64,000 nucleotides of DNA from Adiantum capillus-veneris (lineage: Eukaryota; Streptophyta; Polypodiopsida; Polypodiales; Pteridaceae), in assembly GCA_014529385.2 (NCBI GenBank), contig CM043966.1, positions 94,987,587 through 95,051,586 on the forward strand, read 5' to 3'. The first letter of the stretch is position 1; the number at the start of each line of letters is the position of its first letter. A program made the position numbers and the translations under genes. The notes below the pieces were generated by a model. The model was not told where the DNA came from and searched no databases. It saw nothing but the letters and a program-made list of their open reading frames with translations. Shown one piece after another: positions 32,801-42,572 of this stretch.

Positions 32801-33223
32801 CTCTAGTTCAACAAAGGGCTGATCTCTATCCATATTCAAGCGAGCATAAAAGTTGGAGTCATAGTGAGGAATGTAGCAGCCGGCCACAAACATGACTTGA
32901 CCATTTGGTGGGTTGATTTTCAGCCATAAGTAGCGTTTATACTTATCTTCTTTGACAATGGAAACATCTTTCAAACCCTTTTTGGTCATACATGCTACGC
33001 CTCCTTGGCCTCTTCGTTGCTTTGCATTTTTGGCCCACATCAAAGAATGTACATCGTATTTGTCAAATCCAAGAATTCGTTGCGCATCATGCTCCCATGT
33101 TTCGACAAGAAGTATCACATCGGAGTCATTGGTAAGCTCATCAATGCCAATTCCTGCATTCCATGGATACCCATTACAATTCCAAAAGCTTATTCGCAAG
33201 CGTGAGTTGGTCTCATAGATCAT
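29843..33223 (-). pseudogene. LINE copy B ORF2: endonuclease and reverse transcriptase, one stop
   Basis: About 1127 codons in one frame from ATG 33223 to the stop at 29843, interrupted only by a TGA at 31343-31345 within AFDMVP. Residues about 10-245 form an APE-type endonuclease (ISFWNCNG, LLVETWEHD, VIVFGDMNAR, ESDHRML). RT follows with WIKPLHKGGDVNNVNNYRTI, AGFRKHHSTIDHLVTLR, GVKQGCPLSPTLFGL and the catalytic LLLYADDVVLLAHT. The C-terminus has a CCHC-like cluster (CHRLCTLCPRQ, then EYHTLLEC). These RT motifs differ from those usual in plant L1 elements. The enzyme nicks target DNA and copies its RNA there. Confidence 0.9.
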
Positions 33224-33277
33224 GTGTCCCTATTTGTTGGGTGGACTGGCTCATGGAAGCCCCTCTGGTTGGTGACA

Positions 33278-33281
<4 letters not shown>

Positions 33282-33337
<56 letters not shown>
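33282..33337. repeat. (GA)n microsatellite at the LINE B 5' side
   Basis: A 56-bp GA tract on the far side of LINE copy B from the one at 29731-29778. Together they are best read as one split tract. Confidence 0.9.
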
Positions 33338-33340
<3 letters not shown>

Positions 33341-33640
33341 GTGGCACCATGCTGGGGGAAGAGAGAGAGAGAGAGGGAGATAATGGATAAGAGGGAGAGG
33401 TTGATGCCAAGGGGGGGAGGCTCTATGGGCGCAAGCAAGGGAGGGGAGGTGAGGTGGCAGTCTGCAACATGAGGAAGAAGAAAAAAAATGTTTTTTGTTT
33501 ATTTTTTATACTCCCCTGAATGGGGCTTGTTCTCGCAGCCGTAGCTATTCAAAGCCGGCCATCATTAGCCTCTGGCTAAGCTAGAGTCTGGTGCGGTTAA
33601 CCTCGTGTCACTAGCCCTGCCCCAAAAGGTTAGGGGCATT
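33338..33640. other. Probable end of element 4 3' LTR, degenerate
   Basis: GA-rich sequence leads into GGTTAGGGGCATTTATGCCTCT, which resembles GGCTAGAGGCATTCATGCCTCT just inside the 3' LTR of element 5 (53690-53711). By that analogy a polypurine-like tract lies at about 33615-33630 and LTR sequence occupies the lower coordinates. No second LTR is present to confirm it. Confidence 0.4.
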
Positions 33641-33647
33641 TATGCCT

Positions 33648-34346
33648 CTAACTCATTTGTTTGGTCGTTGTCATCGAAGGTGGAGGTTGATATTGTATCC
33701 TCATTTGGAATATCAATAGGTGGAGCTTGATCAAATCGTAGAAAATAGGGTTTAAGCTGCCATCCATTGACTCTGGTCTTATGAATCTTACCATCAACTT
33801 CCATGAGTTTGTAACTCCCATTGGAATATTTCTTCTTAATGATAAAAGGACCTTCCCATCAGAGTAGGAACCTCTTATCCTTGCGTGTGTCAAAGCGATT
33901 GTCATAGCGGAGCACCAACATGCCCTTCTTCAAATCTTTGTGCCGAAGATGTTGATTGAAACTAAGCCATTTGTGTTTTGCATGTGCCGCATAATGATTG
34001 TTTGCCTCCTCTCTGTCCAGTTGTAGTCGTTCCAAGTCAAGGATGTGATGTTTCAAATGCATGTTGGGTTGTTGAAACTGACTTGCCATTATTTTGAGAC
34101 TTGCTAGTTGCACCTCAATAGGTAAGATTGCCTCCTTACCAAATACCAAATGATATGGGGTGAGCCCCAAGGATGTTCGGAATGAGGTTCGGTAGGCCCA
34201 CAAAGCTGGTAGTATATTCTTATCTCAATCCCCACGATGATTGTTAACCTATTTGGTGATAATTTTACAAATCATTCCCTTCATTTTTTCAACTAGGCCA
34301 TTACATTGAGGGTAATATGTTGTGGAGTGCCTCCTTGTAATGTCTA
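33648..34346 (-). pseudogene. Element 4 integrase, C-terminal part
   Basis: Frames 34203-33859 and 33905-33648 carry ALWAYRTSFRTSLGLTPYHL, VFGKEAILPIEVQL and a C-terminal YSNGSYKLMEVDGK, the tail of gypsy integrase. Just upstream, TYYPQCNGLVEKMKG (near 34300) holds the catalytic Glu region. Stops near 34240 and a frameshift near 33880 break it. Confidence 0.8.
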
Positions 34347-34609
34347 GTTTTTGCCCCGGGGAGGTCACCTAATAAAAATGTAACCTATCACATGATTTCA
34401 ACAGAAGGGTATTTAAAGTTTTTGAAAGTTACAGAAAATATATAAAGAAGGGAATTATTTTTTCAAATTTGAAAAAAAATTACAGATTTTAAAAGAAAAG
34501 AGTACATTATATTCCTAACAAAATTCACAGATAAGGGGTTTTACAAACATGTCTTGAACTCACGTGATATGGTAGTTTTACACATAGTGAACCCCCCGAG
34601 GTTTTTTGC
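34347..34609. mobile_element. Short hAT-like inverted-repeat transposon, copy 2 (246 bp)
   Basis: Element 34355-34600 is flanked by GTTTTTGC (34347-34354) and GTTTTTTGC (34601-34609), an 8-bp duplication with one extra T. The ends are CCCGGGGAGGTCAC and, inverted, CTCGGGGGGTTCAC. It is the reverse orientation of copy 1 and similar throughout. It splits the integrase core of element 4 between LVGELMQ and KLDITRRHSTTYY, which are contiguous in intact integrases. Confidence 0.85.
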
Positions 34610-35418
34610 ATTAACTCCCCTACCAAGTCTGATCTGAAACCTGGCCCTCTATCAGAGATGATTTCTAATGGTGTACCAAACCTGCAACATATGTGCTCAT
34701 AGACAAACTTGGCTACCTCCACAGTTGTGATCCTAGTTGTGACTATAGCTTCTGCCCATCTAGTCATATATTGAACCCCCATGATGATATAGAATTTCCT
34801 TGAGTTGGCCCTAGGCAATGGTCCTATGGCATCTATACCCCATTTTTCAAATGGCCCATATGAAGGGATAGGTGTCTGTGGTTCAGGCATGAGTAATCTG
34901 GTACCGGCCTTTTGACACAACTTACAGTCTTACACCAGTGGTGTACAACACGATTGAGGCTAGGCCATACAAAACTAGCGTGCAAGATTTTCATGCTTGT
35001 TATACCTAGGGCAAAGTGATCGCCACAAACACCATCATGACAACTAGTAATTACCATAGTAATTTCATTAGAGAGAGGGACCTTCTTGAGTACTTGGTCC
35101 TTACCCTTACAATACAGAGAGTCATTGATAAGTCGATATCTTGTGGCCTTCCTGGTGAGCCATTGCTTTTTCCCTTTTGTCAGATTTGGTGGACATTCCC
35201 CTGTTTCCAAGAAATGGATTATGTCTTGTAAGGCATCACTACCTTGAAATAGAGGGAGCTTTAGCTTTATAGCCCCAACTACCATTTCCTGCAGTCTCTC
35301 ACTTGCTAAGGCCTCGGCTTCATGGTTTTGAGCCCTTGGGATGTGGTGTAGTTGAACCACTTCAAACTTACCCTACAAAGTTGTTACATAGCTTAAGTGA
35401 GTCCTCAAGCTAGGATTC
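34610..35418 (-). pseudogene. Element 4 integrase, zinc-binding and core part
   Basis: Frame 35360-34833 begins in the RNase H tail (HHIPRAQNHEAEALASE) and continues through LTKGKKQWLTRKATRYRL and the zinc-binding GDHFALGITSMKIL. Frame 34920-34525 holds the core, with D in WGIDAIGPLP and D in IISDRGPGFRSDL. A one-base shift near 34900 separates the two frames. Confidence 0.85.
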
Positions 35419-36179
35419 TTACATGTCCCGGGGGATTCACCATGGAAAACTTACCGTACCACGTAAGTGCAGGGGAGGGGGAATTTTTTATAAGTTGCAT
35501 AAGCGTATAAGATAGGGGTAGGCCTCCAGTAATTTATCTCCGAACCTTAGAAATAAGGGAGGGGGTATCATATTTAACATGCAAAATCATGGCTTCCCAA
35601 AAGATTCTGGCCTCGAACTTGTGAATCAATAGCTACAAAGATACATGCAAGAAATAACCCTGCTTTGCATATAGTTCATTTGTTGAGGAATGAAAGCTAT
35701 AAAGAGTTTATGTAGATGCAAATTTACATGGAGAACCTAACAAAACTTCGTAACCATGTTTTTAGAGTAATTTAGATGGGTTAGAATTGGACGAATAGCT
35801 AGAGTGCAGGCTGAACGGGCACATAGTCTGAAAGTCAAACTAAGACACATTGAGGGTACATCTAGTTATCAATAGAAGTGGTTACTTAGTACATTGCCAA
35901 TCACTATGCTACACGCTCTTTGAGTAATTTTACTCAGTTACATCATGTAAGACCTAATTTTATATGTAAGATAGGGGTATGATAGTTTTTTGCATGGATT
36001 GTCGTATAAGCGTAGAAAGGGGGGTCATATTCCCTAATATGAGTCGTATATAGGGGTTTTGTCAAAGTTGTCCGCTCGCAGGCGGCGTCCCGTTTTGTAT
36101 ATAGAGGGTTTTATCAAAGTTTTCCGCTCGCAGGTGGCGTCCCGTTTTGTATAGAGAGTGAATCCCCCGGGTTACATGT
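35419..36179. mobile_element. hAT-like inverted-repeat transposon, 745 bp
   Basis: Element 35427-36171 has perfect 14-bp terminal inverted repeats CCCGGGGGATTCAC and a perfect 8-bp target duplication TTACATGT (35419-35426, 36172-36179). It has no transposase frame. Its termini match those of the two 246-247 bp elements, so it is a larger member of the same family. It sits in the second RNase H of element 4. Removing it with one duplicate restores an open frame reading VNGAWTCKNPSLRTHLSY. Confidence 0.9.
36034..36157. repeat. 52-bp tandem repeat inside the 745-bp transposon
   Basis: Two units about 52 bp apart share TCAAAGTTNTCCGCTCGCAG and GGCGTCCCGTTTTGTAT, separated by a single varied base (GGCGGCG / GGTGGCG). 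They lie just inside the right terminal inverted repeat, where subterminal protein-binding repeats of DNA transposons are often found. Confidence 0.75.
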
Positions 36180-37189
36180 CCATGCTCCATTTACTTGCCT
36201 TATTAGAAGTAGAGCATCCCCAAATACATTAAGACGTTTTACCCCTTGTGAGACTCACCATTGTAACCTCTTGGTCAGTGCTGCATACTCAGCTTCATTG
36301 TTAGAATGTGATTCTAACAAATGGCCAAGCGAAAATACCTTGATACCTTTGTAATCAAAGACCACTAAGCCTGCAACAGCTGCTTTGTCGCACGCTCACT
36401 TGTAGACTCCATCAAAGTAGAGAGAGTGTGTTCTTTCTATCACTGGTGTCTCTGGAAGTGGTTGAATTACCTCCCCCTCTAGATTTCTTTACCTTCCTCT
36501 CAAAGTGTTGGTAGGTCATGAGTCCCCCCAAGCTTGCCTTTGTCGTGATTTCCACTTATACCATGTAGTCAAACTCTTGCAGACGAACTAGCCATTTAGT
36601 AATCCTAGCAGAAACATCCATGTGTTGTACCACATAGGGGAACATTTCATCCATGGTTAAGATTACAAATTGCCTAGGCAATAAATATGATCGAGACTTT
36701 GTAGTTGCAAATCTAAGAGATAGGACTATGTGTTCCACATGGGTGAAACCTTTCTCTGCCACTGTCATCATGCGACTGGAGAAGTAGATTGGCCCCATGA
36801 AACATGTCGTTGCATCCTTTTGGAGTAGCACTACCCCCAAGGATTCATCACCCACACTTGAGGTGACATAGAACTTTTTGTCCCACTTAGTTTGTGGGAT
36901 AGTTGGTAGGGTGTCTAAGACCTCCTTTACCTTGTTGTAGTGATGCTCGCTCTCCTCGTTCCATGTGAAAGTCGATCATTGTGTGAGTTGTTGCAGTGAT
37001 AGAACAAGTTGTGATAGTAGATGTATGAATCTAATCAAGTGTAGAAAAGAGATAGTTGATGTGTGGTTGTTGGTGAAGGTAGTGCGATGAGTGCAGACAC
37101 CTTACTTGGGTCGACATTGATACCTTCAATTGAAATTTCATGGCCTAAGAGAATGACTCTACTTTCCCCAATGTGGCACTTGTCTACAT
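36180..37189 (-). pseudogene. Element 4 RT tail, RNase H and start of second RNase H
   Basis: Frame 36855-36556 has MGDESLGVVLLQKDATTCFM and SSRMMTVAEKGFTHVEH, the first RNase H. NNEAEYAALTKRLQW near 36270 is the second RNase H. At 37100-37190, KCHIGESRVILLGHEIS is the end of the RT palm. An insertion of about 100 bp of non-coding sequence (36970-37080) and stops break the frame. Confidence 0.75.
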
Positions 37190-37850
37190 TTGACTGCCCT
37201 CCTACGCTTTGCAGCCTTGCTAGCGGAAAATAATATGAACATAGTCATAATTTCATTAGAATAGATTCCTAATGAGCATAACAAGAGTGCTTGGGTGGAG
37301 AGAGCAACAAAAATCGTAACACCTAGTTAGAAAGGCATGAACAATACTTCAAAAGAGAGAGAAATTAATCTATTGACAACAGTTGAGGACCGGATTTACA
37401 TGGAGCCGGTCCCCCCTCTAAAAGGCTTTGTATTATAGGTTTCCCCCATCAAGAGAGACATTTTACAATACACTTCTTTGTGTTCCTTCAATCACTAGCT
37501 AGTGCAATGAAGATGGAAGTTTCAAGCACTAAGAAAAACACTTATAAAACACAACATCAATTCCCTCACAGTCTCAGACCCAAGATCTCACACACCTTCG
37601 AAGATGGTGAGAGCTAGCGGGGTATGAAAGTAGACTGAGAGGAAGAAGGAGTAGTCTTACGAGAAAGAAGTACATCTCCTCACATAATCACTCATATTAG
37701 CATAGCATAGCTTAGTAATTAGCATGGTAGAGGAGATGAGCATGCATTGAAGCTTGGCTCTTGGTTGGATTTGCATCACAAAGCCAAGAGTTGTTGGTGT
37801 AGGTCTCACTTCTCATGAGCTTGGAGTAGATGATGAACTTTCCATTAAAG

Positions 37851-37886
<36 letters not shown>

Positions 37887-38387
37887 TTGTTGCTTCACAC
37901 AAGAGCTAGTATGAGTGTGTGTGGAATAATGCCTTTGAAAAATCAGTCCACCTCTCTCTCTTGGTCGACCCCTCTTGATAGATCCTCTTGTTGGCACCTC
38001 ATTGGACCTCTCCAGGCTTAGCCAATAGGATTTAAGAAGCATAAGTGATAGCCTTCTGACATGTGTTCCCCTTTCCCCTGAGCTTTAGGTAATTTAATAA
38101 TGAAACTAAACTCTCATTGGACCCCTTTGTCTTCTGGCCAATAGGAATCAGGCAAGCCATTGGGCTATTGAATGCTCATTGGACCCCTTGGGAGACTGTC
38201 CAATAGTCTTCTAGAGAGATTAATTCTTATTGGTTCTTTTATCAAGTTTTTAAAAATGAATTAAACTAGCCTAATTCTCATTGGTCCACCTCCATGGCCA
38301 TCCAATAGGATTTGAGTACCCCTTGTGGGCATCCGGGCTAGGAAGCTGACATGTGCCCCCTATTCCGTTTGCATAAAGGGAGCTTGT

Positions 38388-38425
<38 letters not shown>

Positions 38426-38795
38426 CTCTCTCATCCCCTACTTACAAGGCTCGCCCCCTCCTATATAGGAATCATGAAGACTTTTTGGTACACACACAAA
38501 GCATCCAATTTTACTAAGCTTGACCATTAGACACAACCTTTGATTTTTGGAACCTTAGCATTTTGGAAGTCTTAATGGGTTGAACCTTAGGGTCTTTAAA
38601 GCCAATTGTTGCACATTGCTCTTTTGCAGATGGCCTCCCTTTGCATCCCTATTTTCCCTCCTTTGGATCCCTACTATGGTCGGTCTGCCAGCTTAACCAA
38701 TATTCTAGCTTTTTCTCCCCTGGCACTTACCCATATTAAATGATCAGTTTAATGAGAAAATCATTCAGGAGAATTAGATATTAGTTATTAAGACA
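37190..38795 (-). repeat. Element 2 3' LTR (with the empty GA site)
   Basis: Matches 44583-48885 apart from the LINE. The first 25-30 bases near 37190-37213 are diverged, so the outer boundary is approximate. It ends in AAGACA at 38795. It contains a simple (GA)n tract at 37855-37884, the site that is occupied by a LINE in the other LTR, a (TG)n tract at 38392-38422, and TATATAGG-like TATA sequence (minus strand) near 38452. Confidence 0.85.
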
Positions 38796-38808
38796 ATACC
38801 TCTCTCTT
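38796..38808 (-). other. Element 2 polypurine tract
   Basis: On the minus strand AAGAGAGAGGTAT immediately precedes the 3' LTR start TGTCTTAAT. Confidence 0.65.
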
Positions 38809-38827
38809 GAAATCATATTTGTCCTCG

Positions 38828-39029
38828 ACTATGGGGTAGAGAAGATAAAGCCTATTCATTAGTCCTTTTTGTAGTGGCGGTAGAGGATCCCTATGTTACC
38901 CTATGACATCGTTCCAGAATGGAATGATGTCATAGGGTAGAGAAGAGAAAGCCTATTCATTAGTCCTTTTTGTAGCAGCGGTAGAGGATCCCTATGTTAC
39001 CCTATGACATTGTTCTAGAATGGATGACT
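38828..39029. repeat. 101-bp tandem duplication
   Basis: Two adjacent units start at GGTAGAGAAG (38835 and 38936) and include GCCTATTCATTAGTCCTTTT and GGATCCCTATGTTACCCTAT. They lie between the integrase end and the 3' LTR. Element 1 has a single copy at the same place (8195-8290). Confidence 0.8.
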
Positions 39030-39253
39030 AATTCATTTGGCGCTTGAGAGCCTATGGCTTCCGCAAGCATGTATGCACATTAGTCTTGTCAATCTTCCAT
39101 AATAGAGTGACAAGCTCTGCTTGGTGTTTGAGAGACGTCGTCTCCACAAACTTGATTCTAAGCATACATACTACTTCACATTTGTGCACAATAAAGAAAA
39201 AGAGAGTCATATAAGACAAAAACTTTGTTCATTTTAAACATTTGTACATTTGC

Positions 39254-39658
39254 TTACTCTAGGGAAGCATTGTAAGCATTGACAAGGTTTAGGTTATCCT
39301 TTAATTGTATGCGTTGCATCCATCTAGCATCTTCAAAAGGATAATTCTTAAACTTAATAAGATATCGTCCGATAGTCTTACTGCCTCTTAATACCTTGTC
39401 TTCATGCCGGAAAATGGACTCGGGATGTAGCACCTCTTCTTGGTCCTCAATCTCCGGTGGGTCTTCAATAGTTGGTTCTTGAGGTGGCTCTCCTTTGTAA
39501 GGCTTTAGTAGGCTCACATGGAAAGCATTGCGTATGAGCCAATGGCTGGGCAACTTGAGTTGATATATCATTTTGTTGATTGGTCTAAGAATCTGGAAGG
39601 GACCATAGTACCTTTTTGCTAACTTAGCATAGTACTTATGGTGTCCCGTAGGGTTCAT
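39254..39658 (-). pseudogene. Element 2 integrase C-terminal and chromodomain-like region
   Basis: Reads KLAKRYYGPFQILRPINKMI and NAFHVSLLKPYKGEPP, typical of the chromovirus integrase C-terminus. SKTIGRYLIKFKNYPFEDAR follows near the end; its (Y/F)LIK(F/W)K.(Y/W) pattern is like a chromodomain that guides insertion to chromatin marks. It ends at a stop at 39254. It is in a different frame from the core at 40008-40733. Confidence 0.8.
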
Positions 39659-40007
39659 GCCCGTCGTGTGCCTTAATCGAGCCTTGGGAAATTTTAGTAA
39701 GACCCAATCATTTTCTTTAAAGGCTTGGGTTCTTTTGTGCTTAGCAGCACATTTTTGCCTTTGCTATGAGATAGAGATAGCATCCTTAATTTTTTGGAAA
39801 GATTCTTGTAGGTCTCGGCTATACTTGTCTGTAGCGAAGATCTTCTCGTGTACTTTAATTAGCAGGGGACTTTTTAATCTTTCCTCTATCACCTTGAAAG
39901 GCACTTTTTATGTGGAAGAATGTACATTGTAGGCATACTCCACTAAGGGTAAGTACTTCTCCCATTGGGACCTTTGATCTACTCCCATTACATAGGCTTT
40001 TATTAGA

Positions 40008-40733
40008 TCAAGAATTGTTAGGTAGCTCACTTTGGCCATCTGTTTGCAGATGATAGGCCAAAGAGAAGTTTAGCCTTGTCCCTAAATTCTCAAAGAGACC
40101 CTTCCAAAAACTATGGGTCATTCTAGGATCTCTATTCGACACTATGGACATTGGAAATCCATGATACTTGAAGATTTGTGATATACAAAGGGTTGCCATT
40201 TAATGGGCTTTAATAGTCTTTTTGACAGGTATAAAATGAGCTTGTTTATTGAACCTGTCTACTATCGTCCATATTCTTGTATTTACATGGATAGACTTAG
40301 GCAATCCAAAGATAAAATCCATGGATATGCTCTCCCATGGTGAATTAGGGATTGGCAAAGGTTGAAGCAATCCAGGTTGCTTCCCTCTATCAAACTGCGT
40401 CTTTTGGCATACCACACATTTAAAAACATACTCTTTTATGTTTGCTTTCATGGTAGGCCAATAGAAATATGTTTCAATCCCTTTTAGGGTAGACTGAATC
40501 CCTCTATGCCCTGCATAAGGAGGAGCATGAGATTCATACATTACTTTCTCACATAGTGAGTTAGTAACGCATAGTCTATTGCCATAGAGAAGATAATCAT
40601 CTTGTAAAGTAAATGGTTCCTCTTTCTTCCCTAGTGCAAGGGTTGAAATCACATCTCTAAAATCGGGATCCATAGCATACTCATCTATCATAAAAGATAG
40701 ATCATTGTGAGTTGCTATGGAAACCGCATTCAC
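40008..40733 (-). pseudogene. Element 2 integrase, zinc-binding and core domains
   Basis: Frame 40733-40200 has the HHCC zinc finger (ESHAPPYAGHRGIQ, then CVVCQKTQ) and SMDFIFGLPKS with the first catalytic Asp. A single TAA at 40200-40202 replaces the Lys seen at this point in element 1 (KAHKMATL), after which the same frame continues to 40008 with SNRDPRM and DGQSE. The rest of the core (39670-40000) is broken by shifts. Confidence 0.85.
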
Positions 40734-40799
40734 TCTCGGTCGTCTTGAGAGTGCATCGGCTACTTGATTATGCTTGCCAGCAATGTGAGCAATATGAAA

Positions 40800-41170
40800 A
40801 TGAAATTTGTGAAAAGAAATTTTCCCACCTCATTTGTTTGTCGGAGAGGTTGGTCTTCGTCATGAAGTACTTAAGGCTTTGGTGATCCGTCCGCAGATTG
40901 AAAGGAGTCCCCAATAAATAGTTCTTCCATCAGTCTAAGGCATGTAGAACTGCGAGGAGTTCCTTTTCATATATGCCTAGAGTTTTCTCAACAGGGTCGA
41001 GCCTTCGACTTTCATATGCTATGGCATGCCCTTCTTGGAGCAAAACAACTCCAAGGCAATCACCACAAGCGCCACATTGGACTTCAAATGGCTTTGAGAG
41101 ATCTAGCAGTGTAAGCACAGGTTGAGAGATTAGCTTTTCAAAAGCATTGTTCTCCTTGGCATACCATGTA
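40800..41170 (-). pseudogene. Element 2 RNase H domain
   Basis: Frame 41118-40930 reads KPFEVQCGACGDCLGVVLLQ and LGIYEKELLAVLHALD. CDAC has become CGAC, so the first catalytic Asp is lost. Downstream DHQSLKYFMTK-like sequence is present in another frame near 40870. Confidence 0.8.
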
Positions 41171-41431
41171 TACTTAACATTTTTTCTTTGTTAGGTCATG
41201 TAATGGTCCCGCAATTTGTGAGAACTTTTCTATGAAGCATCTATAGTATGCACACATACCTATAAAGCTTCTTAGTTTATGAAGATTCCTTGGTTTAAGC
41301 CATCCTTTTATTACCTCTAACTTTCATGGATCCATTTGGATGCCATCTTGAGAGATAATGTGAACTAAATATTGGATCTCTTGTACGAAAAACTCACTTT
41401 TCTTTTGATTAACATAAAGTTTATTCTCTCT

Positions 41432-41902
41432 TCAGACTTGAAATATTACATGGACGTGTTGCTTGTGTTCGTCTAGTGAATTAGAGTAGATGATAATATC
41501 ATCAAAGAACACTCCAGTCAAGGTACGGTGAGGCCTGAATAGCTTCTCCATCAAGCGGTTGAATGTGGTTGGTGCATTGGTCAAGCCAAAATGCATGACA
41601 ATGTATTTATAAAGACCAAACGTAGTGCAAAATGCGGTCTTTACAATATCTTGATCAACTATCCTTATTTGATGGTAGACACGTTTTAGGTCAATCCTAC
41701 TGAAGTAGATCGACCCTTGCAGCTTATCAAATAGGTCTTGTACCCGTGGAATGGGAAACCTATTTTTGATAGTGATCTTGTTTAGTGCTTTATAGTCGAC
41801 ACACATACCATATGTGTCGTCTTTCTTTTGCACTAATAACACGGGTGAGCAAAATGGAGATGAGTTAGGCCTAACCATGCCCTTCTCAACTAACTCATGC
41901 AC
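41432..41902 (-). pseudogene. Element 2 reverse transcriptase
   Basis: An open frame of about 156 codons covering the RT fingers and palm: SSPFCSPVLLVQKKDDTYGM, IKNRFPIPRVQDLFDKLQGS, YFSRIDLKRVYHQIR and the catalytic VFFDDIIIYSNS. Thumb sequence follows in another frame. It is the best preserved RT of the two chromoviruses. Confidence 0.9.
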
Positions 41903-41929
41903 TTGTCACATAATCTCCTCTTGTTGAGA

Positions 41930-42560
41930 TTAAGAAAATCTATACGGAGGTTTATTAGGCGGTGAAATTCCTAGAAGAAGTTCAATTGCATGGTCATCAT
42001 TGCCTTGTTTAGGAGGTAATTCACAAGGGATGTCGTCAATAAAAACATATTGAAACCCCTTGAGAAAATTGGATAACTCTAATTCCTTGTGATTGTTTAT
42101 ATTTTCTTTTGCTAAGGCATTAGGTTCATTTTGAGAACCTTTAACAAAAATCATGTACATGGAAATAGAGCTCTTTATTGACTTATTGAAAGCTTGCGTA
42201 TGTACAATGGGTATGGTGTTACCCATTTCCTTAGCATCTATGTAGATATCTTTTTCCCTGTACTTAAAGTAGATTTTCCTTTCAGGGAATTTAACATTGG
42301 CATCCATGCAATCAAATCACATACCCCTAGGATTACATCCTTGTGCTTGAGAGGAGAGATAAAGAAGTCCTCTTTGTCCACATACCTTTGGACATGGATC
42401 CTCAATTTCTCGATTAAGGGAGTGACTGAAGCTTCTTGCCCCTTGAAAGCACCATCTGCAAGTAGCACATCTCCCATCTCATAGGCTTGGATGCCTAGCT
42501 TGGTGGCCAACTCTGAGGATATGAAACTGTGAGTAGAACCAAGGTCAAAGAGAATAAAAG
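41930..42560 (-). pseudogene. Element 2 protease and protease-RT linker
   Basis: Starts near 42545 with FDLGSTHSFIS (active-site Asp present, D-L-G-S), continues with ATKLGIQAYEMGDVLLADGA, and loses the C-terminal GTPWF box at a gap near 42310. The linker frame 42307-41930 (NFLKGFQYVFIDDIP) leads to RT. Confidence 0.8.
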
Positions 42561-42572
42561 CATCATGTTATC

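Larger units (their letters stand above)
29779..33280 (-). mobile_element. LINE copy B (non-LTR retrotransposon), 5'-truncated
   Basis: A minus-strand LINE of about 3.5 kb consisting of almost all of ORF2, bounded on both sides by (GA)n tracts (29731-29778 and 33282-33337). Its 3' end carries the stem-loop shared with copies A and C, then TATC units, then (TC)n in element sense. The 5' end lies in the last codons of ORF1, about 55 bp before ORF2. One nonsense codon is the only break seen in ORF2, so this is the youngest-looking LINE here. Confidence 0.9.
33641..37189 (-). mobile_element. Element 4: Tat-like Ty3/gypsy relic with two nested transposons
   Basis: Minus-strand RT tail, RNase H, second RNase H and integrase, closely related in order to element 3. 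No gag, protease or complete RT remains, because the upper side stops at the LTR of element 2 near 37190. Two related inverted-repeat transposons (34355-34600 and 35427-36171) interrupt the integrase and second RNase H. Confidence 0.8.

Noticed and set aside
37190-37213. Intact outer end of the element 2 3' LTR
   Set aside because: The first 25-30 bases do not match the other LTR although the length fits, so the boundary could be off or the end replaced; treated as approximate.
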